NCBI RefSeq assembly: GCF_017643475.1
Contig: NZ_JAEPNI010000001.1
Span: 1,116,001 to 1,180,000, forward strand
Reading direction: 5' to 3'
Length of the DNA: 64,000 bases
Source: Maricaulis sp.
GTDB lineage: Bacteria > Pseudomonadota > Alphaproteobacteria > Caulobacterales > Maricaulaceae
The notes under the pieces are model-generated. The model was not told where the DNA came from and searched no databases. It saw only the letters and a program-made list of their open reading frames with translations. The first letter of the stretch is position 1. The number at the start of each line of letters is the position of its first letter. A program made the translations under genes and the position numbers. Positions 8,966 through 18,172 of the stretch are shown here, piece by piece.

Positions 8966-10893
8966 TCAAGATCACGCTTCCCGACGGCTCTGTACGCGAG
9001 CTAGAAGATGGCGCCTCACCGCTGGATCTGGCCCTGGGGATTTCCAAATCCCTGGCCAAGGCAGCGCTGTTTGCCAAGGTCAATGGGCAAGATTGGGACC
9101 TGAAACGTCCTTTCGAGGGGGACAGCGACGTCGCGCTGATCACCAAGAAGGACGAGGTCGAGGCCCTCGAATTGGTACGTCACGATACGGCGCATATCCT
9201 GGCGCAGGCGGTTCAAGACTTGTATCCCGGAACGCAGGTCACCATCGGGCCGGCCATCGAGAATGGATTTTATTACGATTTCGCGCGCGAGGAGCCGTTT
9301 TCGACGGAAGACTTTGAAGCGATCGAAAAGCGGATGCGTGAAATCGTCGACGCGAACTTACCCTTCGAGCGCGAGGTCTGGGATCGTGATGAGGCAATTG
9401 CGAAGTTCAAGGAGATGGGCGAATCCTTCAAGGCCGAGCTGATCGAGGACCTGCCGGCCGGTGAGCCGATTACCATCTATCGTCAGGGCGAGTGGTTCGA
9501 CCTGTGCCGCGGTCCCCACCTGCCGTCCACGGGCAAGATCGGCAAGGCGTTCAAACTGATGAAAGTGGCGGGCGCCTATTGGCGTGGTGACCATCGCAAT
9601 GCCCAGCTGCAACGGATCTATGGCACGGCCTGGCTGGATGACAAACAACTCAAGGCTCACCTACACCGCCTTGAAGAGGCGGAAAAGCGTGATCATCGCC
9701 GCCTTGGAAAACAGATGGGTTTATTCCATTTCCAGGAAGAGGGGCCGGGTTCTATTTTCTGGCACCCGAATGGCTGGTCGCTGTTCCAATCTTTGATCTC
9801 CTACATGCGCAGGCGACAGGAAAACGCCGGCTATGTTGAAATCAACACGCCAGATTTGCTGGACTACTCCCTGTGGGAGACCTCTGGTCACGCCGAGAAA
9901 TTCGGTGAGAACATGTACTCGACGGTTATGCCGGATGATCGGAAATATGCTCTTAAACCCATGAACTGCCCTGGTGGAGTTCAGGTGTATAACTTTGGTC
10001 AGCGTTCCTACCGAGAGCTGCCACTACGTATGGCGGAATTTGGCAAGGTGCATCGTTACGAACCGTCGGGAGCCTTGCACGGGATGATGCGCGTGCGACA
10101 CTTCACGCAGGACGACGCACATATATTCTGTACACCTGAACAGCTGCAGGACGAGTGTCTGAAAGTCGTCGATCTGATCCTGGATATCTACAAAGATTTC
10201 GGCTTTGATGATGTTCGCATCAAATTCTCTGATCGCCCGGAAGCGCGCATCGGTGATGACGAGGTCTGGGACAAATCGGAAGCGGCACTCAAACATGCGC
10301 TCGAAGCGACGGGACTACCCTATGGTTACAATCCGGGTGAGGGCGCGTTTTATGGCCCGAAACTGGAATTTGTCCTGCGTGATGCGATCGGCCGTGACTG
10401 GCAGTGCGGAACGATCCAGGTGGACTTCAATCTTCCGGAACGATTTGACGTGACGTTTACGGGGGAGGATGGTGCAGATCATCGCCCGGTAATGCTCCAC
10501 CGGGCACTCTTTGGATCGTTGGAACGCTTCACGGGCATTTTGATTGAGCATTATGCCGGCAAGCTGCCGTTCTGGCTGGCGCCGCGCCAGATCGTGGTTG
10601 CGACGATTACCTCGGACGCTGACGGGTATGCCGAGGAAGTCCGCCAGGCCATGTCCGACGCCGGACTGCGCGTGGAAACGGATCTGCGCAACGAGAAGAT
10701 CAATTACAAGGTCCGCGAACACTCGGTCGGCAAGGTGCCGGTCATCGCGGTGGTTGGTCGCAAGGAAGCCGAGGAGGGCGCAGTCGCGCTGCGCTTCCTG
10801 GGCGAGGAAGGCCGAACGCAGGAAGTCATGTCCCTTGCGGACGCCATTGCCCAACTGGGCGACAAGGCCACCCCGCCGGATCTCAAGCGCTAG
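8962..10893 (+). CDS. thrS: Threonyl-tRNA synthetase
   Basis: A class II synthetase that charges tRNA-Thr. The 643-residue protein has the full domain order: N-terminal TGS domain (residues 1-60), editing domain with [11 protein letters not shown] (about 74-84), catalytic core with [13 protein letters not shown] and the motif 2 loop [18 protein letters not shown], and the C-terminal anticodon-binding domain starting near [15 protein letters not shown] overlap with yidD shows translational coupling. No leader with tRNA-like regulation is visible upstream. Confidence 0.97.
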   Translation: MIKITLPDGSVRELEDGASPLDLALGISKSLAKAALFAKVNGQDWDLKRPFEGDSDVALITKKDEVEALELVRHDTAHILAQAVQDLYPGTQVTIGPAIENGFYYDFAREEPFSTEDFEAIEKRMREIVDANLPFEREVWDRDEAIAKFKEMGESFKAELIEDLPAGEPITIYRQGEWFDLCRGPHLPSTGKIGKAFKLMKVAGAYWRGDHRNAQLQRIYGTAWLDDKQLKAHLHRLEEAEKRDHRRLGKQMGLFHFQEEGPGSIFWHPNGWSLFQSLISYMRRRQENAGYVEINTPDLLDYSLWETSGHAEKFGENMYSTVMPDDRKYALKPMNCPGGVQVYNFGQRSYRELPLRMAEFGKVHRYEPSGALHGMMRVRHFTQDDAHIFCTPEQLQDECLKVVDLILDIYKDFGFDDVRIKFSDRPEARIGDDEVWDKSEAALKHALEATGLPYGYNPGEGAFYGPKLEFVLRDAIGRDWQCGTIQVDFNLPERFDVTFTGEDGADHRPVMLHRALFGSLERFTGILIEHYAGKLPFWLAPRQIVVATITSDADGYAEEVRQAMSDAGLRVETDLRNEKINYKVREHSVGKVPVIAVVGRKEAEEGAVALRFLGEEGRTQEVMSLADAIAQLGDKATPPDLKR

Positions 10894-10919
10894 TCTGGTT
10901 TAACTGAACGGCGAACCGT

Positions 10920-12125
10920 ATGACACAGGACGAAGCCCGGGTCGGTATTGTTGGATGTGCCATGTTCATCCTGGCCTACCCGGCCGTCATGGCAGGGGGG
11001 CTGTTGATCGCACCGATCATGGCCCTGGCGGCCATGGCCATCACGCCATTGCGGCCTGCGTCCTGGCGTAGCGTCAACCGGAACTGGGTGATGGTTCCGG
11101 CAGGGCTGTTTCTGGTCTGGGCGTCGTTGAGCTTCCTTTGGTCGTCGCATGATGACCCCCAGCAAATTCCGAAACTCCTGTTCGGCGTACCGCTATACGC
11201 GCTGTTCGCTTACCGGGTCGGGCAGCAGTCCGGCATCTGGCGTGCCCGTATTGAGGCGGCGCTGATCTTTTTCGCATTCGGTGCCTCGCTGTTCTTCTTC
11301 TTCGAGGCGATGACCGATGGCAGCGCGACGAAGGCCTTCAAGACAGGCGCCGAGGGCCTGAGCGGGGCAGCACACGACATACAGTTTGTCGTCAACCGCT
11401 CCCTGGGGCATGGCGTGGCCCCCTTGCTGCTCGTCGGCGGTCCCGCTGTCTTGCTGAGCTGGCAAAAGGGTGGGCCATTGCTTGGTGGTATCCTGGCAGC
11501 GCTGGTTTTGATGGCAGCAGCGAGTTTCGAGATGCAGGTCAACGCGGTTGCGCTCCTGGCTGGCACGCTCGGAATGGCGTTCGCGTGGTTCTTCCCGCGC
11601 CAGACCGTTGCCATAACGCTGGGAGGGTTGGCCGGCGCGGTTCTGGCGATGCCTCTGGTCTTGCCTAACCTGATCGGGCTAATTCCTGAAGGTGCGCGCG
11701 AGGTTTTGCCCCTCTCGTGGGTCTGGCGCATCGAGATCTGGACCTTTGCTTCAGAAACGGTCTGGCAATCGCCCTGGTTTGGACACGGCCTTGATGCGTC
11801 AAGGAATTTCCAGGCTGATATTGAGATCCCCGGTTATGAAGTCAGTGCCCTGCCATTGCATCCTCACAATGCCGCGCTGCATGTCTGGCTGGAGACCGGA
11901 TTGGTGGGTGCAGGGCTCCTCGCAATCGCGCTGATTGGTCTTGGTGAGCGACTGAACGCCGCGAAATCGCTCACCAAATTTCAGGCTATGGCAATCATCT
12001 GGGTGGTTTTAGTCTATGCAAGCCTGCTGCTTTTCTCTTATGGTGCGTGGCAGGAATGGCATCAGGGGGCAGTCGCACTGGCGACTACGGCGGTTCTGCT
12101 GCTGCGCTCAGGGAAGTCAGTGTGA
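10920..12125 (+). CDS. O-antigen ligase/Wzy_C-family membrane protein
   Basis: A 401-residue polytopic inner-membrane protein with about ten hydrophobic segments. The periplasmic loop near residues 275-330 holds the Wzy_C pattern: SPWFGHGLDAS followed by PLHPHNAALHVWLETGLVG. This family joins undecaprenyl-linked polysaccharide to lipid A-core (WaaL) or polymerises it (Wzy). Sequence alone does not separate the two. Its stop overlaps the next glycosyltransferase by 1 nt, forming a surface-polysaccharide pair. Confidence 0.85.
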   Translation: MTQDEARVGIVGCAMFILAYPAVMAGGLLIAPIMALAAMAITPLRPASWRSVNRNWVMVPAGLFLVWASLSFLWSSHDDPQQIPKLLFGVPLYALFAYRVGQQSGIWRARIEAALIFFAFGASLFFFFEAMTDGSATKAFKTGAEGLSGAAHDIQFVVNRSLGHGVAPLLLVGGPAVLLSWQKGGPLLGGILAALVLMAAASFEMQVNAVALLAGTLGMAFAWFFPRQTVAITLGGLAGAVLAMPLVLPNLIGLIPEGAREVLPLSWVWRIEIWTFASETVWQSPWFGHGLDASRNFQADIEIPGYEVSALPLHPHNAALHVWLETGLVGAGLLAIALIGLGERLNAAKSLTKFQAMAIIWVVLVYASLLLFSYGAWQEWHQGAVALATTAVLLLRSGKSV

Positions 12126-13063
12126 TGGTAAGTGAACAACGACTCAGCGTTGTCACCGTGTCCTGGAGAACAGGCAAACGGCTTATGGAATCGGTGAAGT
12201 CCGTGCTGGCGGCGCCGAATGTCGACGAGTTTGTTCTGGTCAATCATGACAATCCGGACGAGGTGGTGGCCGAGCTGCGGGACCTTGCTGCGGAAAACCG
12301 GAAATTCACCCTGCTGGAAACCGGAGAAAATCTGGGTTTTGGTAAAGGCTGCAATATCGGAGCGGAAGCGGCGAGCGGTGATCTTCTCCTCTTCCTCAAT
12401 CCGGATGCAGTTCTGGTGCCTTCAACAGCCGAGCGCCTCAAGGAGAGCGCGCGTCGCATGAATGGTGGCGACTGGATCATCGGTGGCCGTATTCTCAACA
12501 ATGATGGCACGGAACAGCGTGGTGCGCGTCGTGGTGAGCTGACACCGGTCAGCGCGGCCAGCAGTTTCATGGGGCTGGACCGGATTTCAGTCGGACCGCA
12601 CTCCATTCACTGGGAAAAGGACCCGCTGCCTGAGGAGATGATTCTGGTCCCGGCGGTCTCCGGTGCTGCAATGATGATGCGCCGTGATGTTTTCGAAAAG
12701 ATCGGCGGTTTTGACGAGCGCTATTTTCTGCACGTCGAGGATATCGACCTCTGTCGAACGCTTCGGGAGCATGGTGGCGAAGTCTGGTTCGAGCCTCGCG
12801 CGGATATTCTGCATTATGGCGGCACGAGCGAGAGCAGCCCGTGGAAGGTCGAAACCCACAAGGCGTCTGGCTTTGTGAAATATTTCTGGAAATTCTACCC
12901 CGGGCCGCTGCAGCGCGCAGCGACATTGTTGCTCAGCGGGCCGATCTTCCTGGCAATCTGGGCGCGGGTGCTGTGGATGGATGTTCGCAGCAAGCTCGGT
13001 GGCCTGTTCGGCAGGTCCGCAAAGTCCACCGAGGGCGAGCACACCAACCAGGCTGCCGAATAG
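12125..13063 (+). CDS. Glycosyltransferase family 2 (rhamnosyltransferase-like)
   Basis: A 312-residue GT-A fold sugar transferase. The N-terminus reads LSVVTVSWRTGKRLMESVKS, with the nucleotide-sugar region LLFLNPDAVL (an N-P-D in the DXD position) and the acceptor region GGFDERYFLHVEDIDLCRTL, typical of WbbL-like rhamnosyltransferases. A C-terminal hydrophobic segment (LLLSGPIFLAIWARVLWM) suggests membrane association. ATG 12125 is used because it overlaps the upstream stop (TGATG); the longer frame starts inside the ligase gene. Likely role: lipopolysaccharide or capsule assembly. Confidence 0.85.
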   Translation: MVSEQRLSVVTVSWRTGKRLMESVKSVLAAPNVDEFVLVNHDNPDEVVAELRDLAAENRKFTLLETGENLGFGKGCNIGAEAASGDLLLFLNPDAVLVPSTAERLKESARRMNGGDWIIGGRILNNDGTEQRGARRGELTPVSAASSFMGLDRISVGPHSIHWEKDPLPEEMILVPAVSGAAMMMRRDVFEKIGGFDERYFLHVEDIDLCRTLREHGGEVWFEPRADILHYGGTSESSPWKVETHKASGFVKYFWKFYPGPLQRAATLLLSGPIFLAIWARVLWMDVRSKLGGLFGRSAKSTEGEHTNQAAE

Positions 13064-13072
13064 GCCCTCAGC

Positions 13073-13975
13073 TCAGGTTTTCGGAAAACCGCCCGCGCGG
13101 GACAGGGCGCTTTCGACCGGGTGTTTCAGCCCGTCCGTCTCCAGCCATTTTGCCGTCTCAATCAGCTTGTCCAGATCCAGCCCCGTCTCAATGCCGGCAC
13201 GGTCGAGCATGTAGACGACGTCTTCCGTGGCCACATTGCCGGTCGCGGCGGGCGCGAACGGACAGCCACCAATCCCGCCGACCGAGGCATCGATGACATC
13301 CACGCCCGCTTCGATCGCGGCATAGATATTGGCCATCGCCGTGTTGCGGGTGTTGTGGAAGTGCATGCGGATACGCATGTCACCGGACTGCGCCTTGACG
13401 ATATCCAGCGCCCGGCGCACGGCCCAGGGATCAGCAACACCGATCGTGTCACCCAGCGCAAACTCGACTGCACCCGCAGCGCGGGCCCGGCCTGCGAGTT
13501 CGCCGAGGATTTTCGGATCAACCTCGCCATCAAACGGGTCGCCAAAGGCCACCGAGACGGTCACCGAGACCGGGACGCCGTCATCATGCGCCAGCACCGC
13601 GATCTGGTCGAACAGGTCCGCGGTCTGTTGCGGCGTGGCGTTCTGGTTCTTCAGCCCGAAACCGGGCGAGGCGACCATGACGTAGTTGACCTCGTCACAC
13701 CGACTGTCGAGGGCCCGGCGCATTCCTTTCTCGTTCAGGGCAAGGCCGATATATTTGACACCATCAACCCGCGGCACCTGTTGCATCACCTCGGCGCTGT
13801 CGGCCATGGCCGGAACGAGTTTGGGGTGCACGAAGCTGGCGGCTTCCATGCGTTTCACACCGGCATCAATCAGGCGCTGGACGAACTCGATCTTGACGTC
13901 CGTCGGCATGAGCACAGGATCATTCTGCAGCCCGTCACGCGGACCAACTTCAACGATTTCGACGGATTTGGTCAT
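13073..13975 (-). CDS. hmgL: Hydroxymethylglutaryl-CoA lyase
   Basis: Cleaves HMG-CoA to acetyl-CoA and acetoacetate, the last step of leucine degradation. The 300-residue TIM-barrel protein shows EVGPRDGLQNDP (metal and catalytic Arg/Asp), MHFHNTRNTAMAN, and the active-site loop SVGGIGGCPFAPAATGNVAT with its cysteine. The ATG at 13975 follows AGAGGAC with good spacing. It sits 23 nt behind the GT39 gene on the same strand, an unrelated partner. The leu-degradation liu genes are not in this window. Confidence 0.93.
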   Translation of the reverse strand: MTKSVEIVEVGPRDGLQNDPVLMPTDVKIEFVQRLIDAGVKRMEAASFVHPKLVPAMADSAEVMQQVPRVDGVKYIGLALNEKGMRRALDSRCDEVNYVMVASPGFGLKNQNATPQQTADLFDQIAVLAHDDGVPVSVTVSVAFGDPFDGEVDPKILGELAGRARAAGAVEFALGDTIGVADPWAVRRALDIVKAQSGDMRIRMHFHNTRNTAMANIYAAIEAGVDVIDASVGGIGGCPFAPAATGNVATEDVVYMLDRAGIETGLDLDKLIETAKWLETDGLKHPVESALSRAGGFPKT

Positions 13976-13998
13976 ATCGTGTCCTCTTGCGGGCAAGC

Positions 13999-15927
13999 TC
14001 AATTCCAGGATTGGTACCTAGGCATATCAAGCGTATCGAGAAGTTGGCGACCATTACCGCAACGCGTCCACGCCAGAAGCAGGACGGTCTCGTCGCCGCG
14101 GGAATAATTCGTGCCGCTGGCTGTTCCGACGTGGCAGACATCCGTGTCGATGACCCAGCGGACCCAATACCCCAAAGCCGCGACTTCAGCACCAGCCGCA
14201 TCCGGTTCACTCGGTGGAAGAATTCCGGCGCCTGGAACGCTTTGGTTATATGCGTTCCAAAGGGCTTCAGGCACCTGATCCTGTGTGAAGCCCTCCGTCG
14301 TGAAGATGCGGCGCAACCACGGGCCACGAGAGATGTCCAGAACCACCAGGGTGGCCTCCTGCCGCTCTGCAGCGAGACGCATCACATCCTCAGGCATGCC
14401 GAGCACCGTGTCCGAGCCAAGGGAGAACACCAGGCTGGGTTCGGTATAGCTCGACGCGGTGACGATCTCGCTGGCCGGAATGCCGGTAATCGTCTCGGAA
14501 TATTCCCGCGCCGCCCGCACTTGGTCCGCAAGCCGGACCGCATAGGCATTGGGCAGGGCCACACCGCGGGCGGCGATTTGCCAGGCGAGGCCGGAGACGA
14601 CCACCAGGGCCAGAACCAGCACGCCCGACCGCAAACGTTCGCTGAGCAGCGTCGCGCCTACGAGGGCCGCGAAAATCCCGCTGGTCAGGACCACTATCGC
14701 CCCGACTGTAGGATCCGTCGCCAGGTCGAACCCGCCCTGGAAACCGGCGAGGGACAGGCGTACCGCGTCCCAGCTGGCATTGTTGCCATAGATCAGGAAG
14801 GCGGTCGGAATGACGATGGCAAAGACCAGTCCGGCAAAGGCAAAAAGGCCCCAGCTGACCCAGCGCTGCCAATTGGCAGACTTGCCGATCTCGACAAAGG
14901 CCCAGCCCGCCATGAGCGCCACTGCCGGATAGGCCGGGAGGACATAATGCGGCAGCTTGGTCGGCAGGAGTTCAAAAACCAGCCAGGTCGGCACCGCCCA
15001 GCAAATCAGGAAACGCGCGATGGAGGCGGCACGATCATCCTCGCCCCGCACAGCGCCAACAATCCGCGCGACGCCCGGGACCAGGAACAGCACCGCCGGG
15101 AAGAAGAGCAGGGGCGCCAGAAGCAGGTGATATCCGATCGGCCCGCCATGACGTTCATGGCTGGAGACGAGTTTCGGTCCCAGATCATCCCCAAGCGCCT
15201 CGCGCAGGAAATTGCCGTCGGTGGCGATCTGGATACTGATCAGCCAGGGCAGGACCATGGCGATGGCCAGGATCGGTCCCCACCAGACAGCGAGCGGTTT
15301 CAGCCAGGCGAGTTTTCTTTCCCAGGCAAACAGCGCGATGACGGCCAGTCCGGCGACCATAGGCGTGACGGGTCCCTTGATCAGGGTGCCCAGCCCGATG
15401 GCGAACCAGAAGATCAACGCAGTGCGCCAGCCGGCGGTCTCGCCGCTGCGCACATGCATCAAGGCGGCCATGGCCAGGGTTGTGCACCCGGCCAGCATGG
15501 CGTCGGTCTTGGCGATCCCGCCCTCAATGCCCAGGAGCACTGTTGCTGCGAACATGGCGGAGCCCGCAAAGGCGGCCTCGCGTCCGATCAGCCGGCTGCC
15601 ACCCCAGAAACAGGCGAGGGCGGCCAGCAGGGCACCCAGAGCCGATGGAATCCGATAGGCCCAGATCTCGCGCGCTTCCGCGTCGGACAGGGCCGAGACC
15701 GTGACCACCTGGAGCCAGTGAATACCGATCGGTTTCTTGTTGCGCTCGGTGTCGAGGAAGTTGATCTCGACGAAATCGCCGGTCTCGAGCATCTGCGCGG
15801 TCGCCTGGGCGAAACGGCTTTCATCCCGGTCCAGCGGCGGCAGGGTGAAAATCCCGGCAAAAGCGGATATCAGTGCAATCAACCCAATGATCACATAGGC
15901 GCGGGTGCCGCGAGCGAGCTCGGCCAT
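13999..15927 (-). CDS. ArnT-like GT39 glycosyltransferase (GT-C fold)
   Basis: A 642-residue integral membrane protein with about 11-12 helices. It has the ArnT/PMT signature: PPLDRDESRFAQATAQML in the first periplasmic loop with acidic catalytic residues, then NKKPIGIHWLQ. ArnT enzymes move 4-amino-arabinose or other sugars from undecaprenyl phosphate to lipid A. The donor and acceptor here are unknown. ATG 15927 follows TGGAG. It is divergent from a DPM1-like GT2 gene (16004), which could make its polyprenyl-phosphate sugar donor. Confidence 0.85.
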   Translation of the reverse strand: MAELARGTRAYVIIGLIALISAFAGIFTLPPLDRDESRFAQATAQMLETGDFVEINFLDTERNKKPIGIHWLQVVTVSALSDAEAREIWAYRIPSALGALLAALACFWGGSRLIGREAAFAGSAMFAATVLLGIEGGIAKTDAMLAGCTTLAMAALMHVRSGETAGWRTALIFWFAIGLGTLIKGPVTPMVAGLAVIALFAWERKLAWLKPLAVWWGPILAIAMVLPWLISIQIATDGNFLREALGDDLGPKLVSSHERHGGPIGYHLLLAPLLFFPAVLFLVPGVARIVGAVRGEDDRAASIARFLICWAVPTWLVFELLPTKLPHYVLPAYPAVALMAGWAFVEIGKSANWQRWVSWGLFAFAGLVFAIVIPTAFLIYGNNASWDAVRLSLAGFQGGFDLATDPTVGAIVVLTSGIFAALVGATLLSERLRSGVLVLALVVVSGLAWQIAARGVALPNAYAVRLADQVRAAREYSETITGIPASEIVTASSYTEPSLVFSLGSDTVLGMPEDVMRLAAERQEATLVVLDISRGPWLRRIFTTEGFTQDQVPEALWNAYNQSVPGAGILPPSEPDAAGAEVAALGYWVRWVIDTDVCHVGTASGTNYSRGDETVLLLAWTRCGNGRQLLDTLDMPRYQSWN

Positions 15928-16003
15928 GTAGAACTCCAAATGCCACGAGGCGTAAAAATACCTCGCGTCGTGTCGTAAACCCGGTATGTAACGGGGAACG
16001 CAC

Positions 16004-16765
16004 ATGACGCAAGCTCAAGCAGACACACAGATGAGCCAAAATCCAGATATTTCCGTTGTTGTCCCGGCTTATAACGAAGCCGGAAACGTTGTTCCGCTGG
16101 CCCGCGAGATCGCTGCCGCCCTTGAAGGGCGCAATTACGAGATGATCTTTGTCGATGATTGTTCCAAGGACACCACCCGCCAGGAACTGATTGACGCCAA
16201 GGCTGAATTGCCAGCCTTGCGCGTGCTCGCGCACCGGCACAATGCCGGTCAGTCCCGTTCCGTTCGCACCGGTGTGATGTTTGCCCGCGGCACGGTCGTG
16301 GCAACGCTGGACGGCGACGGCCAGAACCCGCCGGAGAACCTGCCGACCGTGATCGACGCGTTGATGCGCGAGGACGCACCGGAAGACCTGGCTCTTGTGG
16401 GCGGCGATCGCAGCGCCAATCGCCAGGATTCAGCCTGGAAGAAATTCGCCTCGCGCTTCGGCAACGGAATTCGCAAGCGCATGCTGAATGATGATTGCAA
16501 TGATACCGGCTGTGGTCTCAAGGCATTCAAGCGTGATGTCTATCTGCTGCTGCCCTTCTTCGATCACCAGCACCGATTCCTGCCTGCTCTGATGAATCGA
16601 GAGGGTTTCAAGTGTGAATTCCGCCCGGTTACGCACCGCCACCGCACCATCGGAGCTTCAAAATATACGAATTTTGGCCGTCTTTTCGCCTCTTTGACAG
16701 ACATGATGGGGATGATGTGGTTAAATTCGAGAGCACGGAATTCGCGTGGTGCGGATGAAGTCTAG
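16004..16765 (+). CDS. GT2 glycosyltransferase, DPM1/ArnC-like
   Basis: A 253-residue soluble or peripheral GT-A enzyme. It contains ISVVVPAYNEAGNVVPLARE, MIFVDDCSKDTT, the DXD motif TLDGDGQNPPE, and RHNAGQSRSVRTGV, matching polyprenyl-phosphate mannosyl/glucosyl transferases. It lacks the C-terminal membrane helices of ArnC. It likely loads a sugar on undecaprenyl phosphate for the divergent ArnT-like enzyme; that pairing is inference from position. The short region 15928-16003 must hold both promoters. Confidence 0.87.
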   Translation: MTQAQADTQMSQNPDISVVVPAYNEAGNVVPLAREIAAALEGRNYEMIFVDDCSKDTTRQELIDAKAELPALRVLAHRHNAGQSRSVRTGVMFARGTVVATLDGDGQNPPENLPTVIDALMREDAPEDLALVGGDRSANRQDSAWKKFASRFGNGIRKRMLNDDCNDTGCGLKAFKRDVYLLLPFFDHQHRFLPALMNREGFKCEFRPVTHRHRTIGASKYTNFGRLFASLTDMMGMMWLNSRARNSRGADEV

Positions 16766-16813
16766 TTTGAAGTCTTGAAAGGCGCGTTTGTCGCGCAAAG
16801 GAAAGGACACGAT

Positions 16814-17296
16814 ATGGCCGGAGGGGACAACGGCGTATTGTTAGGTATGATGGCGGCAAATCGCGCACAAGGTGGCGGTGGCCGGTCAAACAGGGGTGGC
16901 TCCATGTTCAATGTATTTCCAATGATGATTATTCCGGTGGCCGCCTATGCGGTCGCAGCCTTCATGGGCGTCGACATGTCGGCCGGTGTATTCGCTGTAC
17001 CGATGGTCAATGGCTCGCTCGAGCTGTCTGTCGGCGATATCCTGATTATTCTCGGCATGCTGATGCTCTTTGTCGAGCTCATCAAATCTGCCGGATCCGG
17101 CACGGCGACGATCGTCAATCACGGTTTGTCCATGCTGATCTTCGTGATCGCCATGGCGCTCTTTCTGCTGATGGGCCAGTTCGGCACCGCAGCCTTCTTC
17201 CTCATCACCTTGATGACGTTGATGGACACGGTGGCTGGTTTCGTCGTCACCATCGTTGCGGCCCGCCGCGACCTGGCGGTCGGTGGCGAAGCCTGA
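16814..17296 (+). CDS. Hypothetical four-helix membrane protein
   Basis: A 160-residue inner-membrane protein. After a glycine-rich cytoplasmic start (GGGGRSNRGG) come four predicted helices: MFNVFPMMIIPVAAYAVAAF, DILIILGMLMLFVELI, LSMLIFVIAMALFLLM and AAFFLITLMTLMDTVAGFVV. AAAGGACAC precedes the ATG at 16814. It lies 48 nt after the GT2 gene and is followed by a strong terminator, so it probably closes that transcript. I do not recognise a named family. Confidence 0.72.
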   Translation: MAGGDNGVLLGMMAANRAQGGGGRSNRGGSMFNVFPMMIIPVAAYAVAAFMGVDMSAGVFAVPMVNGSLELSVGDILIILGMLMLFVELIKSAGSGTATIVNHGLSMLIFVIAMALFLLMGQFGTAAFFLITLMTLMDTVAGFVVTIVAARRDLAVGGEA

Positions 17297-17321
17297 TCCT
17301 GACAGTACACGCTAAACCAGA

Positions 17322-17351
17322 AACGCCGCTCCATTCGGGGCGGCGTTTTTT
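17322..17351 (+). terminator. Rho-independent terminator after the membrane protein gene
   Basis: The stem AACGCCGCTCC (17322-17332) pairs with GGGGCGGCGTT (17337-17347) around an ATTC loop and is followed by six T residues. Strong plus-strand terminator. Confidence 0.9.
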
Positions 17352-17417
17352 GTTGGTGGGGTGTGAGTTGTTTTGTGAGCCCCTCATCGCCGTTCTTCGC
17401 CAAGGCTACGAAGGGCA

Positions 17418-17516
17418 CTTCTCCCCGCGGGAGAAAGATGGTGACGCGTTATCTCTCCCCCCCACGGGGAGAGGTCGAGCGCAGCGAGGGTGAGGGGCGT
17501 GAGCGAAGCGAACCCA
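17418..17516. repeat. Intergenic hairpin repeat (TCTCCCC/GGGGAGA type)
   Basis: Two near-adjacent hairpins: TTCTCCC/GGGAGAA (17419-17435) and CTCTCCCC/GGGGAGAG (17453-17473). They are followed by a GAGCGCAGCGAGGGTGAGGGG tract. A related arrangement occurs at 32341-32481. Non-coding; looks like a dispersed REP-like family of this genome. It occupies most of the gap between the terminator and the small genes at 17594. Confidence 0.6.
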
Positions 17517-17593
17517 GTACCACATCGCAAGCGCCACAGGCGCCGCTCCATCGGAGCCGCGTGCTAAGCGAGTTGGCGGGCGACCAAAAAAAC

Positions 17594-17674
17594 TTAGAAC
17601 GTCACAAACACCAGGACCGTGCCCAGGGCGACGTCGCACCAGAAGCCGAATTTTTCATTGAGCAGGGTGCTCAT
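17594..17674 (-). CDS. Putative 26-residue hydrophobic small protein
   Basis: Encodes MSTLLNEKFGFWCDVALGTV followed by six more hydrophobic residues and a TAA stop. The ATG overlaps the stop of the upstream small gene by 3 nt (ATGA), and GGGAGAAG sits 5-10 nt ahead of it, inside that gene. The peptide could span the membrane once. The arrangement suggests true translational coupling, but the length makes a chance frame possible. No family known to me. Confidence 0.4.
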   Translation of the reverse strand: MSTLLNEKFGFWCDVALGTVLVFVTF

Positions 17675-17997
17675 GCGCACTTCTCCCAGCGCGGACGCGG
17701 GGCAGGGGTGGCAGCGGCGTTGGCATAGGCGCGGCGATAGCGCGCCTGTTCGCTGGCTTCGGCGCGGATACCGCGACGTGGATTGCCGGCGATGACCTGG
17801 ACAACAACCTCCGCCGCAGCATTGCGCGCGCGCAGCGAGGTCTTGGCACGGGGCTCGGATTCTCGCTGGGTCGGGACGGGCACGAGCGCATTTTGTGGCT
17901 GCGACGGACGGTCATTGGATCCGCTTGCCTTACCCACCGGCGGTACACGCCGGGAGGTCGGGGTCGGGACGGTGACGAGGCTGCGGATCATAGTCAT
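17671..17997 (-). CDS. Hypothetical basic protein, possibly CtrA-controlled
   Basis: About 108 residues, rich in Pro, Arg, Ala and Ser (VPTPTSRRVPPVGKASGSND at the start and EQARYRRAYANAAATPAPRP near the end). Probably largely disordered, without signal peptide. The start is uncertain: ATG 17997 or ATG 17991. An earlier in-frame GTG (18036) lies inside a palindromic CtrA-type box and is unlikely to be used. Overlaps the 26-residue frame downstream. Function unknown. Confidence 0.55.
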   Translation of the reverse strand: MTMIRSLVTVPTPTSRRVPPVGKASGSNDRPSQPQNALVPVPTQRESEPRAKTSLRARNAAAEVVVQVIAGNPRRGIRAEASEQARYRRAYANAAATPAPRPRWEKCA

Positions 17998-18028
17998 GCC
18001 AATGGTGTCGCAAGGCGCGTGCCAAGTG

Positions 18029-18044
18029 TTAAGCACTCATTAAC
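18029..18044 (-). promoter_or_regulatory. CtrA-type binding box TTAA-N7-TTAAC
   Basis: The palindromic sequence reads GTTAA-N7-TTAAC on the minus strand, matching the Caulobacterales CtrA consensus (TTAA-N7-TTAAC). It lies about 32-38 nt ahead of the small-protein starts at 17997 and 17991, the position expected for an activator overlapping the -35 region. Confidence 0.6.
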
Positions 18045-18082
18045 CATGATTCTGGTCGCAAAACACAACCGCAAGCGCAAAA

Positions 18083-18114
18083 ATGGCCCGGGATCGGATC
18101 GATCACCGGGCCAT
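18083..18114. terminator. Terminator hairpin downstream of phaR
   Basis: ATGGCCCGG (18083-18091) pairs with CCGGGCCAT (18106-18114). On the minus strand the stem is followed by TTTT, about 60 nt after the phaR stop. Confidence 0.7.
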
Positions 18115-18172
18115 GTGTTTCATTCGGGTACGATTTTGTTAACCACAAGCCGTACCGCAACCGGTCAGGCGG

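Noticed and set aside
13987-15978. 663-codon plus-strand open frame
   Set aside because: It is antisense to the GT39 gene, whose helices and ArnT motifs are clear. The frame encodes low-complexity His/Gln/Gly/Asp-rich sequence typical of high-GC shadows.
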